In this document: positions 1-9,920 of the stretch, in pieces
Position numbering within the stretch: the first letter of the stretch is position 1
Layout: every line of letters begins with the position of its first letter
Origin: Uranotaenia lowii
Lineage: Eukaryota > Arthropoda > Insecta > Diptera > Culicidae
NCBI RefSeq assembly: GCF_029784155.1
Contig: NC_073691.1
Coordinates: 54,817,978-54,881,977, forward strand
DNA length: 64,000 bases
Direction of reading: 5' to 3'
Notes under the pieces: generated by a model
What the model was told of the DNA's origin: nothing
Seen by the model: the letters and a program-made list of their open reading frames with translations, nothing else
Database searches by the model: none
Program-made: the position numbers and the translations under genes

Positions 1-2078
1 TGTTGCAATCTACTGCGTACCACCCGTAAATTTCGACCTTTGGCTGAAAGCAAAGTATCATCAGCAAATAATCTTCTACCTTTTCCTTCTGGTACATCAG
101 GAAGATCAGAAGTAAAAATATTGTATAAAATTGGCCCAAGTATACTACCCTGAGGGACCCCAGCTCTAATGGGTGTCCTTTCAGAGCATGAATTTTGATA
201 GCTTACTTGTAAGGTTCGGCTAGTCAAATAATTTTGAATAATTTTGGTGAGATATACAGGAAAATCAAATCGAGCTAATTTAGCTACTAAACCTTTGTGC
301 CAAACACTGTCAAAAGCTTTTTCAATATCTAGAAGAGCAACACCAGTTGAATAACCTTCAGATTTGCTAGCGTTAATCATATTAGTTACACTCAAGAGTT
401 GATGTGTAGTAGAATGTCCATGACGAAAACCAAATTGTTCATCAGGGAAAATAGAATTCTGATTAATGTGAATCATCATTCTATTCAAAATAACTCTCTC
501 AAATAGTTTACTTAAAGAAGGAAGCAAACTAATTGGTCGATAACTTGAAGGCTCTGAAGCACTTTTACCAGGTTTCAAAATTGGAGTTACTTTGGCATTT
601 TTCCATTTATTGGGAAAATAAGCCAAGTGAAAACATTTATTGAAGATTTTAACTAAAAAATTTAAAGTGCTTTCAGGCAACTTTTTTATAAGAATATAGA
701 AAATCCCATCTTCCCCCGGAGCTTTCATATTTTTAAATTTTTTGAAAATCAATTTAAGTTCATCAATATTTGTCTCACAGGAACTTTCAAATACATTTTG
801 CTTAGAAAAAATATCATCAAATTCAAGGGAAATTTGAGCATCAATTGGACTAACAACGTTTAAATTAAAATCATGAGCAGACTCAAACTGTTGGGCTAAT
901 TTTTGAGCTTTTTCTGCGTTAGTTAAAAGAAGTTTATCCCCATCTTTCAAAGTAGGAATTGGCTTCTGGGGCTTTTTAAGAATTTTAGTTAATTTCCAAA
1001 ACGGCTTTGAGTAGGGTTTTATGTCCTCTACTGCTTTAGCAAAATTTTCATTACGGATGAAATTTAAACGACGTTTGATCTCTTTTTGAAGGTCGCAATA
1101 AATAAATTTCAAATAAGGATCCCTAGTACGTTGATATTGGCGTCGACGAATGTTTTTCAGTCGTATCAAAAACTGAAGATCATCATCAATTAAAGGTTGA
1201 TTAAATTTATGTTTAACTTTGGGTATTGAAGCGGCTTTAGCATTGACTATTGAAGTTGTCAAATTTTCTACAGCCAAATCAATATCTTCAATTGAATTCA
1301 GTGGAACGTTTACATCTAAATTACGTTCAATAAAATTCCTATATCGCTCCCAGTCCGCTTTTTGAAAGTTAAAAGTTGATTTTAAAGGGTTTTCAATGGG
1401 ACTTTGGGATAAAGAGAAAGTTACTGGAAGGTGGTCTGAATCGAGGTCCGCATGAGTAACTAATTGACTACAATGCTCGCCTAAATCCGTTAGAACCAAA
1501 TCAATTGTGGAAGGATTTCTAATCGAAGAAAAACAAGTATGCCCATTAGGATATTCAACAGTATAATAACCTGCAGAGCAGTCATTAAATAAAATATTCC
1601 CATTTGAATTTGATGAAATATTATTCCAAGATCGGTGTTTTGCATTAAAGTCACCAATAATAAAAAATTTAGATTTGTTTCTGGTGAGTTTTTGTAAATC
1701 TCCCTTCAAAAAATTTTTCTGTTCACCGCTGCATTGAAAAGGCAAATATGCGGCAATAATTATAATTTTCCCCATAGACGTTTCTAATTCAATTCCAATT
1801 GTTTCTAAGACTTTGGTATTGAAAGAAGGAAGAAGTCTAAATTTGAGACGACTATTGATGACAATAGCTACACCCCCACCTTGTCGATCAAGTCGATCAT
1901 TTCGCAAAATTTTAAAGAAAGCATTGCTTTTCAAGTTATTGTCCGGCTTTAAAAAAGTTTCAGTGATGGCAGCAATATGTATGTTTTGAGTTTTCAAAAA
2001 TAAAAAGAATTCATCTTGGTTAGCCAGCAAAGATCTAGCATTCCAATTCATAATATTTAAACATCTATTTGGATCCAT
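1..2078 (-). CDS. Jockey-clade LINE ORF2 (endonuclease + reverse transcriptase), 5' part, intact to window edge
   Basis: The frame starts at an ATG (2076-2078) and runs without a stop for 692 codons to base 1, where the window cuts it. The N-terminal part is an apurinic-type endonuclease: MNWNARSLL near residue 11, GDFNAKH near 141 and SDHLPV near 214. The reverse transcriptase follows: SYRPISLLPS, then EKAFDSVWHKG near 587, GVPQGSILGP near 640, and the catalytic FADD at 671-674 (bases 57-68). The start overlaps the end of ORF1 by 14 nt, as is usual in Jockey elements. The order EN-RT, the FADD box and the ORF1 partner place it in the Jockey clade; it reads most like the mosquito Juan group, which is from memory. 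The protein would nick target DNA and copy its own RNA there. The remaining RT thumb, the 3' UTR and the 3' TSD lie outside the window. No frameshift or nonsense codon is present, so this copy is probably young. Confidence 0.93.
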   Translation of the reverse strand, partial: MDPNRCLNIMNWNARSLLANQDEFFLFLKTQNIHIAAITETFLKPDNNLKSNAFFKILRNDRLDRQGGGVAIVINSRLKFRLLPSFNTKVLETIGIELETSMGKIIIIAAYLPFQCSGEQKNFLKGDLQKLTRNKSKFFIIGDFNAKHRSWNNISSNSNGNILFNDCSAGYYTVEYPNGHTCFSSIRNPSTIDLVLTDLGEHCSQLVTHADLDSDHLPVTFSLSQSPIENPLKSTFNFQKADWERYRNFIERNLDVNVPLNSIEDIDLAVENLTTSIVNAKAASIPKVKHKFNQPLIDDDLQFLIRLKNIRRRQYQRTRDPYLKFIYCDLQKEIKRRLNFIRNENFAKAVEDIKPYSKPFWKLTKILKKPQKPIPTLKDGDKLLLTNAEKAQKLAQQFESAHDFNLNVVSPIDAQISLEFDDIFSKQNVFESSCETNIDELKLIFKKFKNMKAPGEDGIFYILIKKLPESTLNFLVKIFNKCFHLAYFPNKWKNAKVTPILKPGKSASEPSSYRPISLLPSLSKLFERVILNRMMIHINQNSIFPDEQFGFRHGHSTTHQLLSVTNMINASKSEGYSTGVALLDIEKAFDSVWHKGLVAKLARFDFPVYLTKIIQNYLTSRTLQVSYQNSCSERTPIRAGVPQGSILGPILYNIFTSDLPDVPEGKGRRLFADDTLLSAKGRNLRVVRSRLQ

Positions 2079-3495
2079 GAGGGAATCGTAAAGTCATAAT
2101 AATTTTGTTAGCATAATTAAAAGAAGTTTGGAAAGCTTCAAACATTGAATTTGCTTTCAACATAAGTTGCATCATTTCCATTAAATTTTGATGCAAAAAT
2201 TTCAATTTTTCCTCAGTAATCTCACCCAAATCAACAAAATTGTTAGGATCAGAAAATGAAGGAGAAGAACAAGTATTTGAATTTCGGGGATTTTCCCAAG
2301 CCTTCGCATGAACGTTGAGACTTGGTTTTTTCCCATTTTTATTAGTTAAACCTGAAGAGGGAAACCCATTTTCAACCACCTCTGAGAACGATAAACAACG
2401 AGTCTGTGGCGCAGAATCAGCACAGGTAACATTAAAAACACTTCGGGTATTACCCAGCCGTGATTCCAATGTAGGCCGAGGCTGACCGCGAACAGGCAGG
2501 TTGTTTGCCGGCCCGACGTGTGAAGACGAAAAAGAGGAAGGAGGAGAAGAAACTTTTCTGGAAACTTTGGGATTTTTCCTAGAAGCAATAATTTTTGCCC
2601 TGATGGAACAGTCTAGCGAATTCGAGGAATGATTACCTGCGCAATTTGCACACTTGAAAAATTCTGTTTGTGGTTTATCACCACCAAAAAGGCATTTAGA
2701 TTTTTCATGATCGAATGAGCCGCAAAGCATGCATCTGGCATTCATTCTACAATTTTTAGTGCCGTGACAAAAAGCTTGACAACGACGACATTGCGTAATA
2801 TTTTGAAGGAATTTGGTTGAAGATTTTCGAAAAGGTTCGAATTTGACTCGACAATGAAACATAAGACGAGCCTTTTCAAGAATTTGCAAATTATTAACTT
2901 GATCCTTTTTAAAATGGATCAAATAAAGCTCAGGAGCAAAACCAACACTACTGATATTATTCGTGTTGGTTCTTTTCCTCATTTGAATTACTTGAATCGG
3001 AGAAAAACCTAACAAAGAATTTAATTCAGTTGTGATCTCATCCGGTGTCTGATCGCCGGTGAGACCACGAAGTACAACTTTAAAAGGACGATCACTTCTT
3101 GTGTCGTAAGTAAAAAATTGATGTTTTTTATTATTCAAATAATTTAAAATTTTTTGAAAATCATTAAAAGATTCCGCCAAAATACGAGCAGTTCCCCTTC
3201 GACCGATCTGAAAAGAAATCTTCACATCCTTGACGGAAGTGACGATTTCTTTTCGAAAGGCATTGAAGTCAGGAATCGTGACCGTAATTGGTGGAACCTT
3301 TTCGTTTTTAAGAGTATAAGAAGAAGAAGGTTTCTTAGTACTCTTATCAGAATTAAATATGAATATTTCCTCATCACCGATGTTATGAAGGACATAGAAT
3401 GAATTGGAAATTTCAACTTTTTTGGGCGATGGACCTGAATTAGTTTCGGCAATTCGCTTTCTACCAGCTCTTGAGCCGGCCGATGACTTCCCCAT
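2065..3495 (-). CDS. Jockey-clade LINE ORF1 (gag-like nucleic-acid-binding protein)
   Basis: This complete 476-residue frame begins MGKSSAGSRAGRKR. The frame is open 18 codons further to an ATG at 3549, but the upstream stretch is a hydrophobic FSF-rich run and the basic MGKSS start is more typical. Residues about 236-296 hold three zinc knuckles: CX2CX4HX4C, CX2CX4HX4C and CX2CX3HX6C, the trio characteristic of Jockey, I and F element ORF1 proteins. The C-terminal third is low-complexity, rich in Ser, Pro and Asn. The TAG stop (2065-2067) lies inside the start region of ORF2. The known role of such proteins is to coat element RNA and carry it to the nucleus. The frame has no disablement. Confidence 0.92.
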   Translation of the reverse strand: MGKSSAGSRAGRKRIAETNSGPSPKKVEISNSFYVLHNIGDEEIFIFNSDKSTKKPSSSYTLKNEKVPPITVTIPDFNAFRKEIVTSVKDVKISFQIGRRGTARILAESFNDFQKILNYLNNKKHQFFTYDTRSDRPFKVVLRGLTGDQTPDEITTELNSLLGFSPIQVIQMRKRTNTNNISSVGFAPELYLIHFKKDQVNNLQILEKARLMFHCRVKFEPFRKSSTKFLQNITQCRRCQAFCHGTKNCRMNARCMLCGSFDHEKSKCLFGGDKPQTEFFKCANCAGNHSSNSLDCSIRAKIIASRKNPKVSRKVSSPPSSFSSSHVGPANNLPVRGQPRPTLESRLGNTRSVFNVTCADSAPQTRCLSFSEVVENGFPSSGLTNKNGKKPSLNVHAKAWENPRNSNTCSSPSFSDPNNFVDLGEITEEKLKFLHQNLMEMMQLMLKANSMFEAFQTSFNYANKIIMTLRFPHGSK

Positions 3496-3950
3496 GCTGG
3501 AAAGAAAAGAGAAAATATGAATAAAAGAAAATGAAAATAATTTTAGCACTGAAAAGTGCTGATGGAAAAACAGGTAAGGAAAAAATAAATAATGTAAAAA
3601 TGTTCCTGCAGGTACACAGCAACGATACGATGCTCCGGCGTACGTGTTGACGGCTCAACGGTACAGATGGAAGTGAGGTTTTTCTTTCTTTCATCAGCTC
3701 TTCGAGCCGACTACTGTGTCGTTTTTCCTCCTACATTACGCGAGAGACAAAACTGTGAAGGAGGAGCAAATCTTCGGCCCTTGCTTTCTACCTTTACCTA
3801 CACCCATCTGAGACATGACGAGGCCGAGAAATGTTTGAGAAGATTAATTCCTGCAGATCGTCCGCTGCTAGCGAAGTGCAACAGGCGCGGAAGCAGAGAA
3901 AATCATGGTTTACCACCTACACACGGATATGAAGGTGAAGACATTTCTTA
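3496..3950 (-). promoter_or_regulatory. Presumed 5' UTR and internal promoter of the Jockey LINE
   Basis: This is the stretch directly upstream of ORF1 on the minus strand. It is GC-richer than the DNA beyond about 3960 and has no long frame on the element strand. Jockey elements carry an internal polymerase II promoter in the 5' UTR, so the promoter should lie here. The outer boundary is an inference from the composition change near 3950; the matching TSD would lie outside the window. Confidence 0.45.
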
Positions 3951-5989
3951 GGCGCCAACAGCAGTTTTGTTCGAAACGTTAAATATTATGTTGATTTAAA
4001 TTTTAATCATCTGATTTTTGAGTCTAAGTAGAACTTTGAATACGATATTAATAAAGGCGATTTGAAGAATCCTTTACGATCACTTTTCCGATAATCCGTA
4101 TATGCATAGCAAGCTGTGAAAAGCTTTGGGTCCAGCAGAGATATTTACCGGGACAGGCAGCCTTTTCACATTCAAAATTCCAGAAAAATAAACTTCCAGG
4201 GCTTACGAAGGCGGTCGCTTTGTACTTGAATCCCACTTCTGAACTTGTAGGATGTCGGATAGATTTGAAAGACTTGGTTATTCTTGATTTAAATCTTTAT
4301 TAGTTGACGTCTAAAGAGGATCTGATCAAATTACTTATAGGTACTGAACCGTGTCCTCCTTAGCTCTCAAATACATTGCATACATACTAGCTTGACTCCT
4401 ACAATACAGAGAAATTCATTTTTATATACATCGATAATTGAATGATTTTGCTCGAAATGTTTTTGGACAAACGACATGTCAGCAAAACTTAAGGTCAGTG
4501 ACAAAATCTGACAGAAGATTCGAAACAGAGCTTAAAGTTTTGTTTCTAATCAGTAAGATCATCCTTCAATAGATAGATTGGCAAAGCAGTCAGCGACAAA
4601 GTTAGACGTCTTTTTTTTTAAGCTCGTCAAATTTATCGAAAACAATTCAAATAATTTGAAATTTTCGAAAGAAGATGAAAATTTCTCAGCGCTCCAGTGT
4701 TAAAAGCTGATGACTGATAGCTACAATAGTAAACAAGGTGGGATCTGAACCATCGAAACAAATTACTCGTGGAGGAGAAAGAAGATGAATCCTGGTCCTG
4801 GCCGGGAGATTAGCAAGAGAAAGTTTGGATCCAAGACTCGATGCTAAGTAGAATTTCATTAAATTATTTCTCAAAATTCCTATCAATGCCTTAGTGTGAA
4901 GAAATACATGCCTTTCATCTTTTCTAGAATTTTACCTTCAGTAACAGGGTAGAGTGTTTTTTTTCTTCTAAAATTTTTGCAAAATTTCAGGGTACGTTGA
5001 ACAATTGGTTTTGGTTATCGAAAATAACGCAGCAAAGTGGACACAGCCCCTCCAGAAAAAAAATTGGGTGGTGTCCCAAAAATAATGGATCAAGGAAATA
5101 CTGAACACTTAGAAGTTTCTGCCACCAATTCGAATTCTGGTCTCTGGATGCTTGGTGAGATCAAATCATTTTGAAAACATTTACATATAACATTGCCCAA
5201 CACCAATTCTCCGCACTGTGATCATAAGCACATACGCATATTCTGTCATGGTCAGTGACATGATGCATGGAGCAATCGCTAATCGTTTCCCTAATTAGAC
5301 AGTAGGATATTTCCCACCTAACTTTCACAACCCTGTTTCATGTAGGACTATTTTGATTGAATTAAAAATATTTCAAATTCGATGTATTAAAAATTGAATA
5401 GAAAAATTAGATTTAAAAATGCGCCATATAGTTACAAAAATAACAACTTAAAATTTAGAGCTATGTATCATAATTTAAAGATGAGCATTTTGAATTGACG
5501 AACTTTTTTTTAAGAGATGGTTTTGTTGATATCATTTTTTTAAACAAATCACGTTAAACGTTTTTTTTTAAATTTATTATTCACTCATTCATCATTGCTA
5601 AACTTGTTGCAATTCAGGATAGATTTTTAACATTAAGATATAAACAAATTAAAAAGAAGGTAAATCGTCGACTTGATATGTCATTGGATATTACGGTTAT
5701 ACTACAGGCTTATTTTTACAAATTTATTTTGGGGAAAGATACTAGAAATGTTCATGAAAAATAGGCACTGTGATAGTAGTTATTTTTTTTTGTCATTATT
5801 ACACTAAACAACCTCATGCCCCCATATTCACTAAAAGCTTCAAATAGGAGCTAATAGGAGTTACGAAACTAATTTTTATGGTTCATCGTAACACTTGTCA
5901 AAAGTGTCTCCCAATTAATTCCTTTTACCCAGTCCCACCCAAAATTAATTTGCTAGGATGCATAGGTGACCTCGGTCCTAATGCACAAA
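3951..5989. other. AT-rich DNA with no recognised feature
   Basis: Only short random frames occur, none with recognisable protein content. No inverted or tandem repeat stood out. Confidence 0.6.
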
Positions 5990-6410
5990 ATAAATCTTTC
6001 ATCCCCTTCCTTTTTTCCAATCTATCCATTGACTACTAGGACGTGGCCGGCGCCGTTATTGACGTTCAAAGAGAGAGTATTAGTTTTGTGCAGTGTGCAT
6101 GAGCTGCTAATCCCAAGCACCACCCAAGTAACAAAAAGTTCCATAAAACGGTCTCTTAAAAGCTTACTCAGCCCTGTTTTAAGGCTGTTTAGCATTCTAC
6201 TAAGCTTGCAATTTAAGTTCTTATCGATACTTTCAAGTACCATAGTCAAAGCTGAGTAGAAGGCTATTCAGTCAATGCATGAGACTTTGTAAAAAAAACC
6301 AAAAAATAAATTTTCTCTAGTTTCCCCTTTATTTATTTGATTATATCTTTCCTATTCCTTTCCTACTTTTTATAATTTCTATACTTACTTTAAAAACTTC
6401 TTTGTTGTAA

Positions 6411-6463
6411 GATTTGAACCCGGATCCGTCAGATGAGAGCTGAACACGTTACCTTTGAACCAT
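6411..6463 (-). other. tRNA-like pol III promoter block in CCCAAGC copy 1
   Basis: On the minus strand a box A-like ATGGTTCAAAGGTAACG is followed about 40 nt later by a box B-like CCGGGTTCAAATC. The spacing matches a tRNA gene, but the stems are degenerate. It is a tRNA-derived relic, not a functional tRNA gene. Confidence 0.6.
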
Positions 6464-6543
6464 AGGCGGTGTTTGGTTTGTTCTATTTCAAAACATCAAT
6501 TTGAATTATTTTTAGAATTTACCTTTTCATAGTAGGCAACACA

Positions 6544-6746
6544 ATGAAAAATGTAAACATTTGTATTTCACAGAACGGTGCATCAAAAAGTTTCATGGTG
6601 GATTTGACAACAGTGAATGTGAGTTTCTAAAAGTTTCAGTACGTTTTTAATCATTAAACTTTCTTCTGACTTTTCAGCATAAAATAAGTCGAACTAATAT
6701 TGCTAATATTATGAACCCGAAAGCTGGAGGTCAAGTTAAAACTTGA
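6544..6746 (+). CDS. Candidate two-exon mini-gene, 47 codons, unknown product
   Basis: Exon 1 (6544-6618) starts ATG and ends at a GTGAGT donor. A 59-nt intron (6619-6677) with a pyrimidine tract ends in TTTTCAG. Exon 2 (6678-6746) ends in TGA. The joined frame begins MKNVNICISQ and ends GGQVKT. After the TGA the same frame stays open for 46 more codons, ending in a Gly/Ala-rich tail before TAG at 6885-6887. AATAAA motifs lie near 7010-7025. It sits inside TIR element copy 1. I recognise no domain. It may be a captured gene fragment with a nonsense change, a real small gene, or chance. Confidence 0.3.
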
Positions 6747-7468
6747 ATAGCAGAAATACAGATAACATTCCCACACGAGAAAATTTCTTCATGTACTTCC
6801 GGTTGCAAAAATTTACCCTCAACGCCAGCCGATAGTGGCGATGCTCCAGGTGCTGGAGGAGCTGCTGAAAGAGCTAGCCTCCCATAGAGAAGAGTACACT
6901 TAAGAATCGGAATCTATTTTTAGCCAGGAATTTGACTCATTGGAGTATTTTTCCCTATTTCTGAATCACAAGCAAGATAAAGGCTGTTAGATACGAGTGT
7001 TATATTTATAATAAATTTGAATAAACTTATGGTACGAATATTGTAGCTTAATTTTGACTCTTAATTTAGACTAAATCAATTGATTTATTTAAACACATGG
7101 ACGGTTTGATAGTAAAGTTTTATAAGATTTTTTCTTTATGGAAACCTCTGTTGAAAATGCAGATTTTCATCTTTTTATACAAGCAAAGAATTGCGATATC
7201 ATCACGTTCAGTTTTTTTTTAAATATGTTGTCCTTATTACCAGCGACAGTGTTCAATTTTATTAGATATGAATATTGTCAAAATGTTAAAACAATGTGAA
7301 ATTTATTTTTAAAATAATCATTAAGATTTATGTCATCTTTCCATTTTGATCAAAACAGTTGATTTGTTTGTGGGACAGTTCGTTTTTCGTTTATTGATTA
7401 GTCCTGATTTTCTGTTATTCACTCTTGTGAGAAATTTTAACGCTTACGTTTGCATTGAAGTTCTTTAG

Positions 7469-7572
7469 AAGTTCTGCATGGAACCAAAAGATTCGTAACA
7501 AGTTCTGCATGGAACCAAAAAGTTCGTAAGAAGTTCTTCATGGAACCAAAAAATTCGTTAGAAGTTCGTAAC
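7469..7572. repeat. Tandem repeat, 3 units of 31 bp
   Basis: Units at 7469-7499, 7500-7530 and 7531-7561 share AAGTTCTGCATGGAACCAAA with few differences, followed by a partial unit. The array is internal to TIR element copy 1, near its right end. Confidence 0.85.
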
Positions 7573-8006
7573 TAAACACGATGGTCCGAATTGAATCTTG
7601 GATTTTTTAAGGTACTTGGAACGCACAAAAATGTTCTTTGCTACTTGTTTAGACTTTTTATGTTCGTTCAGAAGTGCATTTCAAGCACTTTTTTTCATTT
7701 TTCTCGAGGAACTTTTACTCAACCAAATGTGAACTTTTAATACACAAGATTAAGTATCTATGCGACTTTTGGTTACTTGGGCATTCATTTGACCTCTGAA
7801 CAAAATTAATGGCCTCGGTCAATCACGGAGTAGCAACCATTGGCGATGTGGAACTTGTTCTACTGAGCCACACCAGCGATCGTGGAACTCGAACTGATTG
7901 TAATCATAATTTGATTTTGGAGGAAGTAATCCATTTTCTATAACTATGCATTTCGGGTTTAACCGTTTAAGGTGGATGTGAGTAGTTAATCAAGCTAAGC
8001 TAAGCT

Positions 8007-9229
8007 TATAACGGGAGACTCGGTAGGCGATGCTCGAAGAAGTTAGACGAAGTTCCTTTGACAGCAAAAATTTTCAAGCCGAAATTTATTGAAAATTGAT
8101 AATTTTTCAAGTTGAGTTTAGACCCAGATATGGATTATAAATGAAGCTTCTCAGGTGAAATCGTTATGGATCAGGAAATCGAATGGTATCGACTGAAGTC
8201 AGAAGTAATCACAGACAGATAAGTATCATATTTCTTACTTAAAAAGTTGAAACTTGGTAAAACTTTGTCAAATTGGTTTGAAACCTATCGTTAGAACTTT
8301 TTTATTCGAAATCTGCAGGAATCACTTAATATCGAAGTGCATAAAAATTTGTAATATCATGCAGCAACATGATCAAAACTTCCGTTTTAGCGATATTTTA
8401 ATTTGTAATCAAAATATTCATTGATTTTTTTTTATTTATTGATGATTTTTATGAAGATGATGAAGAATCGACAATGTTTCTACCTACCAAATTCTTAAAC
8501 TTAGTGGAGATATGTTTTAAGATGTTTTTTTAAATAACCTTTTGAATCGGATTACAACCAAATCTATCTTTTCTATTTCTATTTTCTTTTTTAATATAAT
8601 ATCCAACTGACGGAAACAAGTAACTTTCTTCAAAAGAAAGTATTTTTAAATTCATCTTTGTAGAAAGGCTACAATGAAAGATGAAAAATTAAACACTGAA
8701 TTACAAAATATGAGACATATATTGGTAACGAATCGCAAAGATATTCAAAGCAATTTTCTGCAAACCTTTCTCAAAATTCAACGTGTTTTTAAATTGCGTC
8801 AACTGCAACTTTTTGATTTCTCATACCATGTTTTCTTTTGGTGTGTATTTGTTATTTCTTTTCAAGAATCTTTTTGATAATCTGTCTTGTGTGAGAGATT
8901 ATAGTGAGGAAAATAGCTAGGTTGTTGGAAATTCGATTGGTCACTTTTCTAATGATTTGAGTGTTCATATATTTTTTTAAGTTTAAAATAAAAATGCTAT
9001 ACACATGTTAAAAGGAGTTTCCTAAAGAAATGTATTTATAATAAATAATAGACTAATAAAAGATAGAATAGGAGTTTCCAAAGGAAAATCTAGGAGCATA
9101 GGAGATGTAGGTAAAACTAAGATCGCACCATTTTCCAAAAATGGCTCCTGATCGATAACCTCTCCCTTACTAACACAATCCTTTCCTGAGATACTTGAAT
9201 ATAGATTCGCAGACGTATAGACGGTTTCT
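8007..9229. other. AT-rich DNA with no recognised feature
   Basis: Only short frames without recognisable content are present. No repeats were identified before the SINE TSD at 9230. Confidence 0.55.
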
Positions 9230-9241
9230 ATAGTTGGTGAT

Positions 9242-9433
9242 GAGCTTGTGATATAGCTCAGTTGGCAAGTCTGTTGTCTCCTGAGCCGATGTCCGCGAGT
9301 TCGAGCCTAAGAGTAAACATCGAACACAGTTGTACCGGATAAGTTTTTCAATAACGATCCGCCAACTGCAACGTTGATAAAGTCGCGAATGCCATAAAGA
9401 TGGTAAAACGACTATAATCGAAACAAAAAAAAA
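9242..9433 (+). mobile_element. tRNA-derived SINE with perfect 12-bp TSD
   Basis: The element is about 192 bp. It has box A TAGCTCAGTTGG (9254-9265) and box B GAGTTCGAGCC (9297-9307) at tRNA-like spacing, a tRNA-unrelated middle part, and an A-rich tail. The direct repeat ATAGTTGGTGAT flanks it exactly (9230-9241 and 9434-9445). The architecture is like the mosquito Feilai SINEs. Polymerase III would transcribe it, and a LINE in trans would move it. The intact TSD indicates a fairly recent insertion. Confidence 0.92.
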
Positions 9434-9540
9434 ATAGTTGGTGATACTAACTGATCATTGTTTCAGAATTTTTCAAAACATGGTTTTGAAGAAAACTGGA
9501 ATACAGGTCTATGGTTGATCCTAAAAAGTATCTTACTAAC

Positions 9541-9920
9541 AATCCTTCCTTCATCCCTCATTGACTACTAGGACGTGGCCGGCGCTGTTATTGATAATTT
9601 TCTAAAGGGAGAGCATAAGTTTTGTGCATTGAGAATGAATTGCTAATCCCAAGCTGCATTCTTTTGGCCCTTGCACAAAATATATGGCCTCGATCAATCA
9701 CGGAGTAGCAACCATTGGCGATGTGGAACTCGTTCTACTTAGCCACGCCAGCGATCATGGAGCTCTAAATGTATTTAATCTTTTTTTTTTTCAATTTATC
9801 AAAGAAAAACAATGTTTGCAAAGTAATACGAGTGAAGCATTTCGGGTTAAATGATTTATGGTGGATATGAGTAGTCAAACAAGCTAAGCTAAGCTAAGCT
9901 AAGCTAAGCTAAGCTAAGCT
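9541..9920 (+). repeat. (AAGCT)n-tailed retroposon-like repeat, copy B, uninterrupted
   Basis: It shares GACTACTAGGACGTGGCCGG, TGCTAATCCCAAGC and ATCACGGAGTAGCAACCATT with copies A and C. It ends in (AAGCT)8 at 9881-9920. It supplies the empty-site allele for the TIR insertion in copy A. Confidence 0.8.

Larger units (their letters stand above)
6123..7781. mobile_element. CCCAAGC-family TIR element, copy 1 (1659 bp, 2-bp TSD)
   Basis: The left end reads CCCAAGTAACAAAAAGT and the right end is its near reverse complement, ACTTTTGGTTACTTGGG. The dinucleotide CA flanks both sides (6121-6122 and 7782-7783). Copy B of the host repeat preserves the empty site (AAGCTG followed by CATTC), which fixes the insertion as 2-bp duplicating. 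Inside are a tRNA-like block on the minus strand (box A about 6463-6447, box B 6423-6411), a spliced mini-frame at 6544-6746, and three 31-bp tandem units. It is longer than its relatives (about 810-890 bp), so it probably holds secondary insertions. No transposase was found. Confidence 0.82.
5990..8006 (+). repeat. (AAGCT)n-tailed retroposon-like repeat, copy A, split by a TIR element
   Basis: The left part (about 5990-6120) and right part (7784-8006) match the uninterrupted copy B at 9541-9920. They share GACTACTAGGACGTGGCCGG, then CTAATCCCAAGC, then after the insertion CATTC, ATCACGGAGTAGCAACCATT and GGCGATGTGGAAC. The 3' end is (AAGCT)3 at 7992-8006. A short pentamer tail suggests a non-LTR-type retroposon, but no promoter boxes were identified, so the class is unresolved. 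Confidence 0.75.

Noticed and set aside
9252..9310. A functional tRNA gene
   Set aside because: Boxes A and B are good, but the acceptor and anticodon stems do not pair and the block is the head of a SINE with a TSD.
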